A stretch of 8,171 nucleotides of DNA, taken from contig CABVEH010000046.1 of the NCBI GenBank assembly GCA_902497215.1, forward strand, positions 1-8,171, read 5' to 3'. Under the pieces are notes generated by a model. That model had not been told where the DNA came from and did no database searches. It was given only the letters and a program-made list of their open reading frames with translations. The translations under genes were made by a program, and so were the position numbers. The first letter of the stretch is position 1, and each line of letters opens with the position of its first letter. Positions 1 to 7,003 of the stretch are shown piece by piece. The DNA comes from an uncultured Eggerthellaceae bacterium. Its GTDB lineage: Bacteria > Actinomycetota > Coriobacteriia > Coriobacteriales > Eggerthellaceae.

Positions 1-17
1 CGAGGCGGTGAGGTTCG

Positions 18-317
18 ATGGCTAGCCCGCAGATCAGGTTCGTGCCCGACAAGGCAGGCTTCGCCCGGATGCGCAACTGTCCAAAGCTGCAGCAGATCTG
101 CCTGTCCGCCGCCCAGGGCATAGCCCAGAGGGCGCGCCATGGCAGGTACGGCTACAGGACCGACGTCAGGACGGGCAAGAAGCGATGCTGGGCCCGCGCG
201 ACATGGTCGCCGGACGAATACCTTGCGTTGCAGGGGAGGTCCAAGTACATCGAATCGTTGCGCCAGGACCCTGCGAAGAAGGCGCTCGAGGACGCAGCTA
301 GGGGGTACAAGCTTTGA
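18..317 (+). CDS. HK97 gp10-like head-tail joining / minor tail protein
   Basis: This 99-residue basic protein probably sits at the head-tail interface, helping close the neck or tail end before joining. I see a short N-terminal segment (about residues 10-40) predicted helical with alternating Ala/Arg/Gln, then a Gly/Tyr-rich turn (RHGRYGYRTDV, about residues 40-50) followed by a basic strand and a C-terminal helix ending in RGYKL. That order, the size and the place just before a tail terminator match the HK97 gp10 / actinophage minor capsid family; there is no diagnostic catalytic motif, so the assignment rests on pattern and position. The ATG is preceded by GGTGAGG at 7-13, a good ribosome binding site. 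A TGA at 9-11 may end the preceding gene. The stop codon overlaps the TTG start of the next gene, indicating translational coupling. Confidence 0.7.
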   Translation: MASPQIRFVPDKAGFARMRNCPKLQQICLSAAQGIAQRARHGRYGYRTDVRTGKKRCWARATWSPDEYLALQGRSKYIESLRQDPAKKALEDAARGYKL

Positions 318-682
318 ACGATGAACAGAACGACGTCGGAACCGAGGTTTGCATCGGGATCCTTCAGGAGGCGTTCCCGGACATCGAGGTCACGAGCGAG
401 ATTCCGTTCGACAGGCCTGAAGACCCAATGATCCAGGTATCCCGCACGGGAGGCAAGCAAGGCGAGTTCGTTAGCGAGCCCACGATGCAGCTTCTCGTGT
501 GGGGAAGCGACGACTCCTCGGCGAGTTCGATGGCCACGACCGCGATTCAGTCGGTGGTCGCCGCGGCTCGCGACCACGAGTCGCTTTCGCATGCCGAATG
601 CACCTCGATGGAGCGTGACGAATGGGCTGCGGCCGGCGAATCACGCTACCGGGTGCAGATGAAGATGGTCATCAACCTGTAG
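314..682 (+). CDS. Tail terminator / tail completion protein
   Basis: This 122-residue acidic protein is likely the tail terminator that caps the tail tube at the head-proximal end and provides the surface for head docking. Visible family-like features are an N-terminal helix (LQEAFPDIEV, about residues 17-26), the stretch RPEDPMIQVSRTGG (about residues 34-47), a mid-protein strand with aromatic and hydrophobic residues (MQLLVWGSDDSSA), a helix rich in Ala/Val, and a closing ESRYRVQMKMVINL strand. The RP-x-F/I-V-x-V-x-RTGG, then V-x-V-W, then RY pattern is typical of actinophage tail terminators. The start is TTG: no ATG lies in frame nearby, the TTG shares bases with the upstream stop (TTGA), and a run of five G at 301-305 sits at ribosome-binding distance. 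Position before the major tail protein supports the role. It is less likely to be a second connector. Confidence 0.72.
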   Translation: MNDEQNDVGTEVCIGILQEAFPDIEVTSEIPFDRPEDPMIQVSRTGGKQGEFVSEPTMQLLVWGSDDSSASSMATTAIQSVVAAARDHESLSHAECTSMERDEWAAAGESRYRVQMKMVINL

Positions 683-708
683 GTCATTCGGCAGACATTC
701 GCATTCGC

Positions 709-733
709 AAAGGCGCCAAGGGCGCTTTATTTT
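709..733 (+). terminator. Hairpin plus T-run before the major tail gene (weak terminator or attenuator)
   Basis: The bases form an 8-bp stem (710-717 with 721-728, one G-T pair) closed by a 3-base loop AAG, followed by A and four T. It lies in the 64-base gap between the tail terminator and the major tail gene, just before the GGAAGGAGAGG ribosome binding site. It has intrinsic-terminator form but the stem is short and the T-run is brief, so it may act as an mRNA-stabilising or processing hairpin for the highly needed tube protein. Confidence 0.4.
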
Positions 734-746
734 CGGAAGGAGAGGC

Positions 747-1559
747 ATGGCCGACACAGTCTCAACCAACACGAACAAGAACAACAAGAACAACGTCTCG
801 ACGGCCAAAGGCGTCGCCGGAGGGTACCTCTTCTCGGCTCCCGCGGGAACGCCGGTTCCCACGAATTTCTGGGACGAGCTGGACCCTGCGTTCAAGTGCC
901 TCGGCTACGTTGCCGAGGACGGCCTCGAGGAGGTCCCTGATGGCTCGGCTGACGACGTCACCGACATGAACGGCGACGTGGTTGGCGAGACAAACGAGAA
1001 GACCACCGAGACCCTCAAGTTCAAGCTGATGGAGATATCGGAGGAGTCCTTGGCCATGCGCTTCGGCCACGAAAACATCGACAGCTCCGATGCCGCTCAG
1101 CTCGTCGTCGACCACAACTGGTCCAAGGCCAAGGAGGAGAGGGCCATAGTCGCCGAGCTTGTTCTTAAGAACAAGCGCCGCTGGCGCAAGGTCATCTCAG
1201 ACAGCACCGTGAACGAGCGCGGGGGGATGCAGCTGAACGGCTCGAACGTCGCGGGCCACGAGGTGACGGTCAAGTACCTCAGCGACGCCGACGGATCCTG
1301 CGCGAAGGACTACATCCAGAAGCTTGATGCGCAGGGCAAGCCCATCGCGCACGCCGAAGAGACATCCGTCGACCCCCAGTCCGACGGGCAGGGCGCGCCC
1401 GAGGCGCAGACCCTGTCCGCTGACAGCGTGCAGGGCGACCTCGCCCTGCAGGACATGACAGTCGCCCAGCTCAGGGCATACGCCTCGAACGAAGGCGTTG
1501 ACCTGACTGGCAAGAACACGAAGCAGGAAATCATCGACGCCATCCTGGCGGCGATCTAA
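747..1559 (+). CDS. Major tail (tube) protein with C-terminal SAP/HeH-like domain
   Basis: This 270-residue protein is the likely tail tube subunit that polymerises around the tape measure. It opens with an Asn/Lys-rich arm (residues 8-16), then YLFSAPAGTPVPT and LGYVAEDGLEE, which match the start of the actinophage/phi13-type tail tube fold. KFKLMEISEESLAMRFG and a basic strand-rich part (RRWRKVIS, then VAGHEVTVKYLSDADG) continue the pattern. Residues about 191-235 form a Gln/Ala/Asp/Ser-rich linker. The last 34 residues (237-270, starting MTVAQLRAYASNEG) look like a SAP or HeH/LEM helix-extended-loop-helix domain, probably displayed on the tube's outer face. The ATG follows GGAAGGAGAGGC, among the strongest ribosome binding sites here, which fits an abundant protein. 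A frameshift is not needed to reach the tail domain. What the C-terminal domain binds is unknown. Confidence 0.82.
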   Translation: MADTVSTNTNKNNKNNVSTAKGVAGGYLFSAPAGTPVPTNFWDELDPAFKCLGYVAEDGLEEVPDGSADDVTDMNGDVVGETNEKTTETLKFKLMEISEESLAMRFGHENIDSSDAAQLVVDHNWSKAKEERAIVAELVLKNKRRWRKVISDSTVNERGGMQLNGSNVAGHEVTVKYLSDADGSCAKDYIQKLDAQGKPIAHAEETSVDPQSDGQGAPEAQTLSADSVQGDLALQDMTVAQLRAYASNEGVDLTGKNTKQEIIDAILAAI

Positions 1560-1574
1560 GGAAAGGAGCCGAAC

Positions 1575-1814
1575 ATGGCAGCCACCGCAACGGTCGAATT
1601 CAACGGCAACAAGATCAAGTACGACAAGACGGCGGTCAGATCCTACAAGGTCCAGCGCGCGCTCGCGACTCCGGGCCAAGGGATGTTCGACGCCGTCGAC
1701 AGGATCCTCCTGGGGAAGTCGGAAGAGGTCGCCGAGTCCCTTGGCGACGACATGCAGGAAATGACGGCGCTGCTTACCGCAATCGCCGAGCAGGAGGCCG
1801 ACGCAAAAAACTAA
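1575..1814 (+). CDS. Tail assembly chaperone, short form (gpG-like)
   Basis: This 79-residue protein is the short product of the two-frame tail assembly chaperone locus found between tube and tape measure genes in long-tailed phages. It is thought to coat the tape measure before tube polymerisation and is absent from mature virions. The N-terminal part (VEFNGNKIKYDKTAVRSYKV) gives two short strands, as in related chaperones, and the rest is helical and acidic. It is shorter than lambda gpG (about 140 residues) but similar to many Gram-positive versions. The ATG follows AAGGAAAGGAG at 1559-1569. The gene ends AAA AAC TAA, so the last sense codons form the slippery heptamer used to make the long form. 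Function is assigned from position plus frameshift architecture rather than from a conserved motif. Confidence 0.8.
   Translation: MAATATVEFNGNKIKYDKTAVRSYKVQRALATPGQGMFDAVDRILLGKSEEVAESLGDDMQEMTALLTAIAEQEADAKN
1805..1811 (+). promoter_or_regulatory. -1 programmed ribosomal frameshift site, A_AAA_AAC
   Basis: The heptamer AAAAAAC is in the canonical X_XXY_YYZ phase for the upstream gene and is followed at once by its TAA stop. A -1 slip resumes reading at 1811, exactly the phase of the downstream open frame, and no stop interrupts the join. A possible stimulatory stem-loop follows: CTGCT (1828-1832) can pair with AGCAG (1858-1862), and GCTCG (1834-1838) with CGAGC (1849-1853). The spacer of about 16 bases is longer than usual, so the structure is less certain than the heptamer. 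Confidence 0.85.
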
Positions 1815-2218
1815 TCCTTCTGGCCCGCTGCTGGCTCGAGCGAAGATGCGAGCTCGAAGCAGACATGGCGCAGACCTACGGGATAAGGCTGGCTGATTAC
1901 GACTTGGACGGAGAGCCACCCGACGAAGACGTCAGGTGGCTCTCCTCTTTGTGCGCGCAACTCCCAGCCGACGCCCGCGTCCGCGTCATGGACGATCCTG
2001 ACCTGGCGTGGGACGACGCCACCAGGATGCAGCGAGCCATCGACTATCGGCTGCAGGAGATATCTTACCTGCTGCAGGGCAACAAAGGACAGAAGCCGAA
2101 GGCGCTCGACACGCCAAGCGAAGCTTCCCGCAAGGCCCAGATTGCCGAGGATTTCGACAAGAACCGTGCGATGGTCGACGAGCTGCTGGGCATCGTCCCC
2201 TTCGGGGGTGATGCCTGA
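1811..2218 (+). CDS. Tail assembly chaperone, frameshifted extension (gpT-like)
   Basis: This frame encodes the C-terminal part of the long chaperone, made when ribosomes slip -1 at 1805-1811. The fusion would be 214 residues: 79 from the upstream frame plus 135 here, beginning LILLARCWLERRCELEADMA. The extension is read through QTYGIRLADYDLDGEPP, a QTYGI segment typical of such extensions, then WLSSLCAQLPADARV, an ALAW-like DPDLAWDDATRMQRAIDYRLQEISYLL helix and a charged tail. In the family this part binds the tape measure and recruits tube subunits. The first ATG in frame (1865) lacks a clear ribosome binding site, and coding-like sequence with no stop continues upstream of it to the slip site, so independent initiation is unlikely. 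The stop TGA overlaps the tape measure ATG by one base. Confidence 0.8.
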   Translation, partial: LILLARCWLERRCELEADMAQTYGIRLADYDLDGEPPDEDVRWLSSLCAQLPADARVRVMDDPDLAWDDATRMQRAIDYRLQEISYLLQGNKGQKPKALDTPSEASRKAQIAEDFDKNRAMVDELLGIVPFGGDA

Positions 2219-4956
2219 TGGCCGGAATCGGAAACATAGGCACCGTCTACGTCAACGTCGCGCCATCCTCGTCGGGCTTCGCCAAGTCCCTGGGGGCCGC
2301 CGGCAGCGCCGGCGGAATCACCGCCGGCAACATGTTCAAGTCGTCCTTCGGGTCGATCGTCGGGGGCTCGGCCATAGGCAACGTCCTTGCAGCCGGGTTC
2401 TCGAAGGCGATGGGGGCGATATCCAGCTCCATGGGAGCTGCCGTATCGCGCGTTGACACGCTGAACAACTTCCCGAAGGTCATGGTCAACCTCGGCTATG
2501 GCGCCACCGAGGCCACAGCCTCGATCAACGCGCTGTCCGCAGGCATCGACGGCCTTCCTACGTCGCTCGACGGCATTGTGTCGATGACGCAGCAGCTCGC
2601 CCCATTGTGCGGCGGAATGGAAAAGGCGACGTCGCTTTCCCTGGCCATGAACAACATGTTCCTTGCATCCGGCGCATCTACTGCAGACCAGGCGAGAGCC
2701 ATGCAGCAGTACACGCAGATGCTGGGCCGCGGCAAGGTCGAGCTGAACGACTGGCGCACCCTCCAAGAGGTGATGCCTGGGCAGCTCAACCAGGTAGCCT
2801 CGGCGATGCTGGGCGTCGGCAAGAACTCCACCGACCTCTACGATGCATTGAAGTCCGGAAACGTGACGATGGACGACTTCAACGCAGCCGTCCTGAGGCT
2901 GAACCAGGAGGGCGTGAACGGGTTCGCGTCCTTCGAGGAGCAGGCAAGGACCTCCACGGAGGGCATCGGCACGGCCATGGAGAACGTGCAGAACCGCGTG
3001 GCCAAGGCCGTGGGCAAGGTCATAGACCACATTGGCCAGTCCAACATCTCGGGCGCCATCAACGGGTTCTCGTCGCAGTTCGGCGCGGTCGCCGACAAAT
3101 TCATTGCCATGTGGGACGGCATGATGTCGACGATCGACTTCGAGGGGTTCAAGACCGTATTTGGAGAGCTGCAATCAGCGGTCGGAGGCCTGTTTTCCCA
3201 GGGTGACACCGCTGCAACGTTCGGCGCGCAGCTTGGCACGGCCATAAACGGGCTCATACCCGTGATTCATGTACTGACGCCTTTCGTCCAGATGTTTGCG
3301 CTTGCCTTGAAAATAGCCATGGACAACGCGAGCTGGCTCATACCCGTCCTGCTCGTCGCTGTCGCGGCCTTCAAGGGCTTCGGAATCGTGAACACTGCAG
3401 CAGGCTTCCTGCAGGTGTTCACGGGCAAGGTGAAGCTGGCAAAGACCCCGACGGCGCAGTGTGCGAAGGAGATGCTTGGCGTCGGCGCAGCCGCATTGAT
3501 GGTCGGTGCAGGCGTCGCGCTTGCGTGCGCCGGCGTCTGGCTGCTTTCGAATGCGGCCATATCGCTTGCAAGCGAGGGGGGCATGGCCATTGTTGTCATG
3601 TTCGGAATGGTTGCGGCCGTTGCGGCCCTTGCGGTCGTGTTCGGCTTGCTGGCTCCGTCGCTGAGCTCCAGCGCGGTCGGATTGATCGCATTGGGGGCAT
3701 CGGTGCTTTTGGTGGCTGCAGGCCTGGCGATCCTTGCCACATGCGCGATAGCCTTGAGCGAAGCCGGGTCGCCGGCGATTCTCATGATGTTCGGAATGGT
3801 GGCCGTTGTTGCCGCGCTCGCCGTCGTGTTCGCGGCCCTGGGCCCGGTTCTGACCGCAGGCGCTGTCGGAATGCTCGCATTCGGGATGGCTGCGATGATG
3901 GTTGGCGTTGCGCTCGTGCTGGTTGCGACGTCAATCCTGATTGTGTCGACGTCGCTGCCTCTGCTGTCGCAATACGGAATGTCTGGGGCTGCCGCCCTGG
4001 TCTCGCTAGCAGGAGCCGTCGCACTTTGCGGCGCCGGCCTTCTGGTCATGGGCGCAGGTGCGCTGGTTGCTGCCGTAGGCGTCCTGGCGCTTGGCGCCGC
4101 CATTCTGGTGGCCGCTGTGGGAACGGCCATGCTGGCTGCTGCAGTTCTGGTGCTGTCGGCCGGAGTTCTTGTGCTTGGCGCAGGACTGATGCTCTGCGGC
4201 ACTGCAATGCTTCTGGTCGCGACAGGCGCCACGATGGGTGCCGCGGCATTGGCCATGATGGCGCCTGCTGCTCTCGCTGCAGCTCCCGGGTTGGCTGCGC
4301 TTGGCGTCTCTGCCGGCGCAGCCGCCCTTGGGCTGATGGCGGCTGTTCCAGGCCTTACGGGGCTTGCTGGCGCCGCAATGATGGGAGCCGCCGGAATCCT
4401 GGGCATAGCTGCAGGCTTCACGTCTGCAACGGCCACGTGCTCGTCGTATTCAGCGGCCATGGCCAAGGCGCAGAAGACTACAGACAGTTCCTGCAATTCC
4501 ATGTCTCAGAACATGGAGAAGCTTAAGAACAAGGCGTCCTCTACCGTCTCGCAGATTGTTCAGCAGTTTTCCGGGATGAGGCTCTACATCCCGTCGCCTC
4601 AGCTGGGCCCCATGCCGCATTTCTACATAAACGGCAGCTTCAACATGGAGACGGGAAGCGTCCCAACCATCGGCGTCAACTGGTACGCAAGGGGAGCGGT
4701 CTTCAAGAAGGCCTCGATCGTCGGAGTTGCAGAAGCCGGCGACGAGATGGCGCTGCCCCTCGACAACAAGAGCGCGACGGCACCCTTGGCGAACCAGATC
4801 GCCGATTGCGTGGTCGGCCGACAAAGCGAAACCGCCGACAAGATCGCAAGCCTGCTCGTCCAGGTCGTCTACCTGTTGGAAGAGATATCCGGGCGAATAC
4901 CAAAGGCAACGTCGGCCAGGGACATGAGGAGGATGCAGGCTTATGCACGCACTTAG
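2218..4956 (+). CDS. Tape measure protein
   Basis: This 912-residue protein sets tail length and is expelled before the DNA. Residues about 79-250 carry the classic tape measure N-terminal domain: VDTLNNFPKVMVNLGY, GIDGLPTSLDG, MLGRGKVELNDWRTLQEVMPG (split across about 168-188) and the following Gln/Asn-rich helices. From about 373, and densely from about 423 to 735, it is extremely hydrophobic, made almost only of Ala, Val, Leu, Gly and Met, with many possible membrane-spanning segments. A near-repeat FGMVA-x-VAALAVVF recurs at residues 462 and 525, 63 residues apart. The C-terminus has RLYIPSPQLG, then WYARGAVFKKASIVGVAEAG and DEMALPLDN (about 836-849), matching the GEAGPEAVLPL motif of this family. 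The ATG overlaps the chaperone stop (TGATG) and is preceded by GGGGGTGAT. By the usual 1.5 angstroms per residue it predicts a tail near 135 nm. Confidence 0.93.
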   Translation: MAGIGNIGTVYVNVAPSSSGFAKSLGAAGSAGGITAGNMFKSSFGSIVGGSAIGNVLAAGFSKAMGAISSSMGAAVSRVDTLNNFPKVMVNLGYGATEATASINALSAGIDGLPTSLDGIVSMTQQLAPLCGGMEKATSLSLAMNNMFLASGASTADQARAMQQYTQMLGRGKVELNDWRTLQEVMPGQLNQVASAMLGVGKNSTDLYDALKSGNVTMDDFNAAVLRLNQEGVNGFASFEEQARTSTEGIGTAMENVQNRVAKAVGKVIDHIGQSNISGAINGFSSQFGAVADKFIAMWDGMMSTIDFEGFKTVFGELQSAVGGLFSQGDTAATFGAQLGTAINGLIPVIHVLTPFVQMFALALKIAMDNASWLIPVLLVAVAAFKGFGIVNTAAGFLQVFTGKVKLAKTPTAQCAKEMLGVGAAALMVGAGVALACAGVWLLSNAAISLASEGGMAIVVMFGMVAAVAALAVVFGLLAPSLSSSAVGLIALGASVLLVAAGLAILATCAIALSEAGSPAILMMFGMVAVVAALAVVFAALGPVLTAGAVGMLAFGMAAMMVGVALVLVATSILIVSTSLPLLSQYGMSGAAALVSLAGAVALCGAGLLVMGAGALVAAVGVLALGAAILVAAVGTAMLAAAVLVLSAGVLVLGAGLMLCGTAMLLVATGATMGAAALAMMAPAALAAAPGLAALGVSAGAAALGLMAAVPGLTGLAGAAMMGAAGILGIAAGFTSATATCSSYSAAMAKAQKTTDSSCNSMSQNMEKLKNKASSTVSQIVQQFSGMRLYIPSPQLGPMPHFYINGSFNMETGSVPTIGVNWYARGAVFKKASIVGVAEAGDEMALPLDNKSATAPLANQIADCVVGRQSETADKIASLLVQVVYLLEEISGRIPKATSARDMRRMQAYART

Positions 4957-5770
4957 GTACGTAAGCGCGTCCGGCCTTGTGGTCGAGATGGACGGCCCTT
5001 CCACGTGGGCTGGAACCGCGCTGGACATGCGCGCGAACAAGTGGGACTACGAACTGGGGGCGCGCCGCCTGAAGCGCGCCCTCAGAAAGGCCTGGACCCC
5101 AGAGGTCGAGGTCTACTTCGGAAACTCGAAGGACGCCGACGTCGCCGCTGCAATCTTCGACGCGGACGTGGGGGCGGGGATCCCTGGAATGTTTTATGCC
5201 AACGGCTGCCATCAGCCAGGCTACTGTTTGGGACTCGTGCCGCTCAACCTCACCAGAAGGGGATTGAAGGCCAAGCTGCAGATCGCCCTGCTCGACGGGG
5301 TATGGCGCATCCCTGAGACGTATCACCTGTTCCCGCAATCTGGTGACATCAACGGAACCAAGGTGTACCCGCTCCGGTACCCATACACCTACGGTTCCTC
5401 TCTGGGTGTCAGGTATCTGAACATAGGTGACATGCTTCCGATTGCCTGGAAGATGGTCATCTACGGGTATGCCGTCACGCCTCAGCTGACAATCGGCGGG
5501 AACGTCTACCAGTTCGACGTGACGGTGCCGGACGGCGGTTACCTCGAGGTCGACACCTCGCCTGCAGATCCCACGGTTAGGCTCGTCACGGCAGACGGCG
5601 CCTCGATGGATGCCTTCGACTGCGCGCAGCGTGGCTCCGGCCCCGGTTGCGGAGCTTATGCGTTCGAGCGCATCAGCCCTGGCCGCAAGCCTGTCTACTG
5701 GAACGATTCCTTCGGCACGGATTTGACCGTTTACCACGAAACGGGGTGTCCGCCCAATGCTTGCGACTAG
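4943..5770 (+). CDS. Distal tail protein (Dit-like)
   Basis: This 275-residue protein probably forms the hexameric ring at the tail tip that joins tube to hub and fibres. The N-terminal part (LRYVSASGLVVEMDG, then TALDMRANKWDYELG) resembles the start of siphophage Dit proteins, and the middle is rich in short strands and Tyr/Gly. Residues about 180-230 (YGYAVTPQLTIGGNVYQFDVTVPDGGYLEVD) resemble the C-terminal galectin-like part of Dit proteins. No catalytic motif is seen. It begins inside the last codons of the tape measure gene (14-base overlap) and uses AGGAGG at 4927-4932, 10 bases before the ATG. It overlaps the next gene by 14 bases, so the tape measure, Dit and hub genes look translationally coupled. 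The tape measure-Dit-hub order is the standard siphophage order and supports the call. Confidence 0.78.
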   Translation: MHALRYVSASGLVVEMDGPSTWAGTALDMRANKWDYELGARRLKRALRKAWTPEVEVYFGNSKDADVAAAIFDADVGAGIPGMFYANGCHQPGYCLGLVPLNLTRRGLKAKLQIALLDGVWRIPETYHLFPQSGDINGTKVYPLRYPYTYGSSLGVRYLNIGDMLPIAWKMVIYGYAVTPQLTIGGNVYQFDVTVPDGGYLEVDTSPADPTVRLVTADGASMDAFDCAQRGSGPGCGAYAFERISPGRKPVYWNDSFGTDLTVYHETGCPPNACD

Positions 5771-6749
5771 GACGCCTCTGATAGTAATAGATCCATCGGG
5801 CAAGGCATTGGGCTCGATTTCGGACTACACGCTGGAACTTTCCTACGGCGAAGACGAGTGCGACTTCACGCTCTCCGACATAAACGCGGTCGTCATGCCT
5901 GTCCCCCATGGGCGCATAGGCATCGATGGGTCGCAGTACGCAGGCGTAGTGGACACCATGAGCGTGGATTCGGAGGAGGGGAAGGGCGACTCGTTGTCTT
6001 TCGCCGGGCGCACGATGCAGGGGATTGCCGTCGACGCCGTGATTATGCCCCCGTCCGGAAGCACGCACGAAGTGGTGTCAGGGACTCTTTCGGAGGTTGC
6101 AGAGCGAGAGATTTCACGCTGCGGGCTGTCCGACGTATTCTCGGTCGACAAATGCGACGTGCGTGTCTCCAGCTATGCGTTCAACCGATTCGTGAACCTC
6201 TACGACGGGCTGAGGATGCTGGCTGGAAAAGTCGATTACAGGCCGGGCTTCTACTTCCTCGAAGGAGAATTCCGGATCAGGTTCGAACCCAAGAACGCCT
6301 ACGGAACCGCTGCAGGCGAGCGCGTCTATTACAACTTCGACAAGGCCTACAGACCCATCAACGGAATCATAGGCCTGGGCTCGGGGCAAGGCCTAAGCCG
6401 CCTGACGTCCATATGGTACGCGTCCGAAACGGGCGCCGTGAGCCGTACGCAGAGCCTGTTCGGCGTAGACGCACGGATCATGACCTACCAGCTCAATTCG
6501 TCGGACCAGGCCGAGCTCGACTCTAAGGCAAAGGCGAAACTCGAGGAGATTCAAAAGAAGAACCAGGCTGACATTACCCTCCCCGAAGGCGTCGTGCTGG
6601 ACGTTGGGGACACGGTCAGGTTCTCCAAGCCCGAATACTCGATCGACGAATCCCTCGAGGTGTTACGCGTCGTTCTAAACGCCAAGGAAGGCGTCTGCAC
6701 GCCGGACTGCGAATTTGGCCTGGCCGATTGGCCAGAAGACGAAGACTAG
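5757..6749 (+). CDS. Tail tip hub / Tal-like protein (Gp37-like)
   Basis: This 330-residue protein is likely the baseplate hub that closes the tail tip and opens during DNA ejection. The beginning (TPLIVIDPSGKALGSISDYTLELSYGEDECDFTLS) is typical of the siphophage ReqiPepy6 Gp37/Tal hub family; in that family the fold is related to T4 gp27. Later parts include LSFAGRTMQGI (about residues 81-91), a helical insert, RPINGIIGLGSGQG (about 199-212) and a C-terminal segment VVLDVGDTVRFSKPEYSIDESLEVLRV, as seen at the ends of such hubs. There is no obvious peptidase or muramidase domain after the hub, unlike long Tal proteins, so cell-wall digestion is not encoded here. The ATG lies within the Dit reading frame with GGGGTG upstream (5743-5748). 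Eight bases separate its stop from the next gene. Confidence 0.72.
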   Translation: MLATRTPLIVIDPSGKALGSISDYTLELSYGEDECDFTLSDINAVVMPVPHGRIGIDGSQYAGVVDTMSVDSEEGKGDSLSFAGRTMQGIAVDAVIMPPSGSTHEVVSGTLSEVAEREISRCGLSDVFSVDKCDVRVSSYAFNRFVNLYDGLRMLAGKVDYRPGFYFLEGEFRIRFEPKNAYGTAAGERVYYNFDKAYRPINGIIGLGSGQGLSRLTSIWYASETGAVSRTQSLFGVDARIMTYQLNSSDQAELDSKAKAKLEEIQKKNQADITLPEGVVLDVGDTVRFSKPEYSIDESLEVLRVVLNAKEGVCTPDCEFGLADWPEDED

Positions 6750-6757
6750 GAGATAGC

Positions 6758-7003
6758 ATGCCCAGACGCACGAACATCACGCAGTGCGAATGCGACCGCT
6801 GCGAGTACAAGGAAATATTGGACGACGATTCTCCCACTGCCGCAGATTGGCATGACGTTGACCGTATCACAGCCGAGGGCAAGGCGCGCCACATGCTGCT
6901 TTGCAAAGGCTGCTACGAGAAATACAAGGACCTTGTTAACAAAGAGGACACGCAGTACCGCTTGTTCATGGGGGAGAGTACCAACTATGACGATCAATCT
7001 TAG
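6758..7003 (+). CDS. Small Cys-rich, zinc-ribbon-like protein
   Basis: I do not recognise this 81-residue protein. It has five cysteines: C10, C12 and C15 (CECDRC) and C49 and C52 (LCKGCYEKY), an arrangement that could bind one zinc as a ribbon. Between them is an acidic segment with Asp/Glu and a His at 45. The rest is charged with no membrane segment or signal peptide. The ATG is chosen because AGGAGA lies 4 bases upstream; an in-frame TTG at 6728 would be inside the hub gene and lacks such support. The gene sits between hub and fibre genes, overlapping the fibre start by 17 bases, so it is co-translated with the tip proteins. It could be a tip assembly factor or a regulator carried in the block. 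Sequence alone cannot decide. Confidence 0.72.
   Translation: MPRRTNITQCECDRCEYKEILDDDSPTAADWHDVDRITAEGKARHMLLCKGCYEKYKDLVNKEDTQYRLFMGESTNYDDQS

Noticed and set aside
1865..2218. Independent gene starting at ATG 1865
   Set aside because: No clear ribosome binding site, and the in-phase slippery heptamer with an open join explains the frame better as a frameshifted extension.
2065..3174. 369-codon minus-strand frame opposite the chaperone and tape measure genes
   Set aside because: It spans two well-supported plus-strand genes and has Arg/His/Val-rich shadow composition.
3267..4502. 411-codon open frame on the minus strand opposite the tape measure gene
   Set aside because: Its product is an Ala/Pro/Thr-rich string created by the skewed codon use of the hydrophobic region on the plus strand. 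The plus-strand frame has tape measure motifs on both sides of it.
3459..4526. 355-codon plus-strand frame within the tape measure gene
   Set aside because: Arg/Cys/Gly-rich translation is the out-of-phase shadow of Ala/Val/Leu codons. It has no ribosome binding site or domain.
4703..5803. 366-codon minus-strand frame opposite the distal tail gene
   Set aside because: It covers the ends of three coupled plus-strand genes and shows no recognisable motif.
6728..6757. TTG start at 6728 for the Cys-rich gene
   Set aside because: It lies inside the hub gene without a ribosome binding site; ATG 6758 has AGGAGA just upstream.
6852..6986. Upstream ATG giving a 332-residue fibre protein
   Set aside because: The added 45 residues are Arg/Thr-rich out-of-frame shadow of the Cys-rich gene, and the ATG at 6987 has a strong ribosome binding site and begins where the family-like sequence begins.
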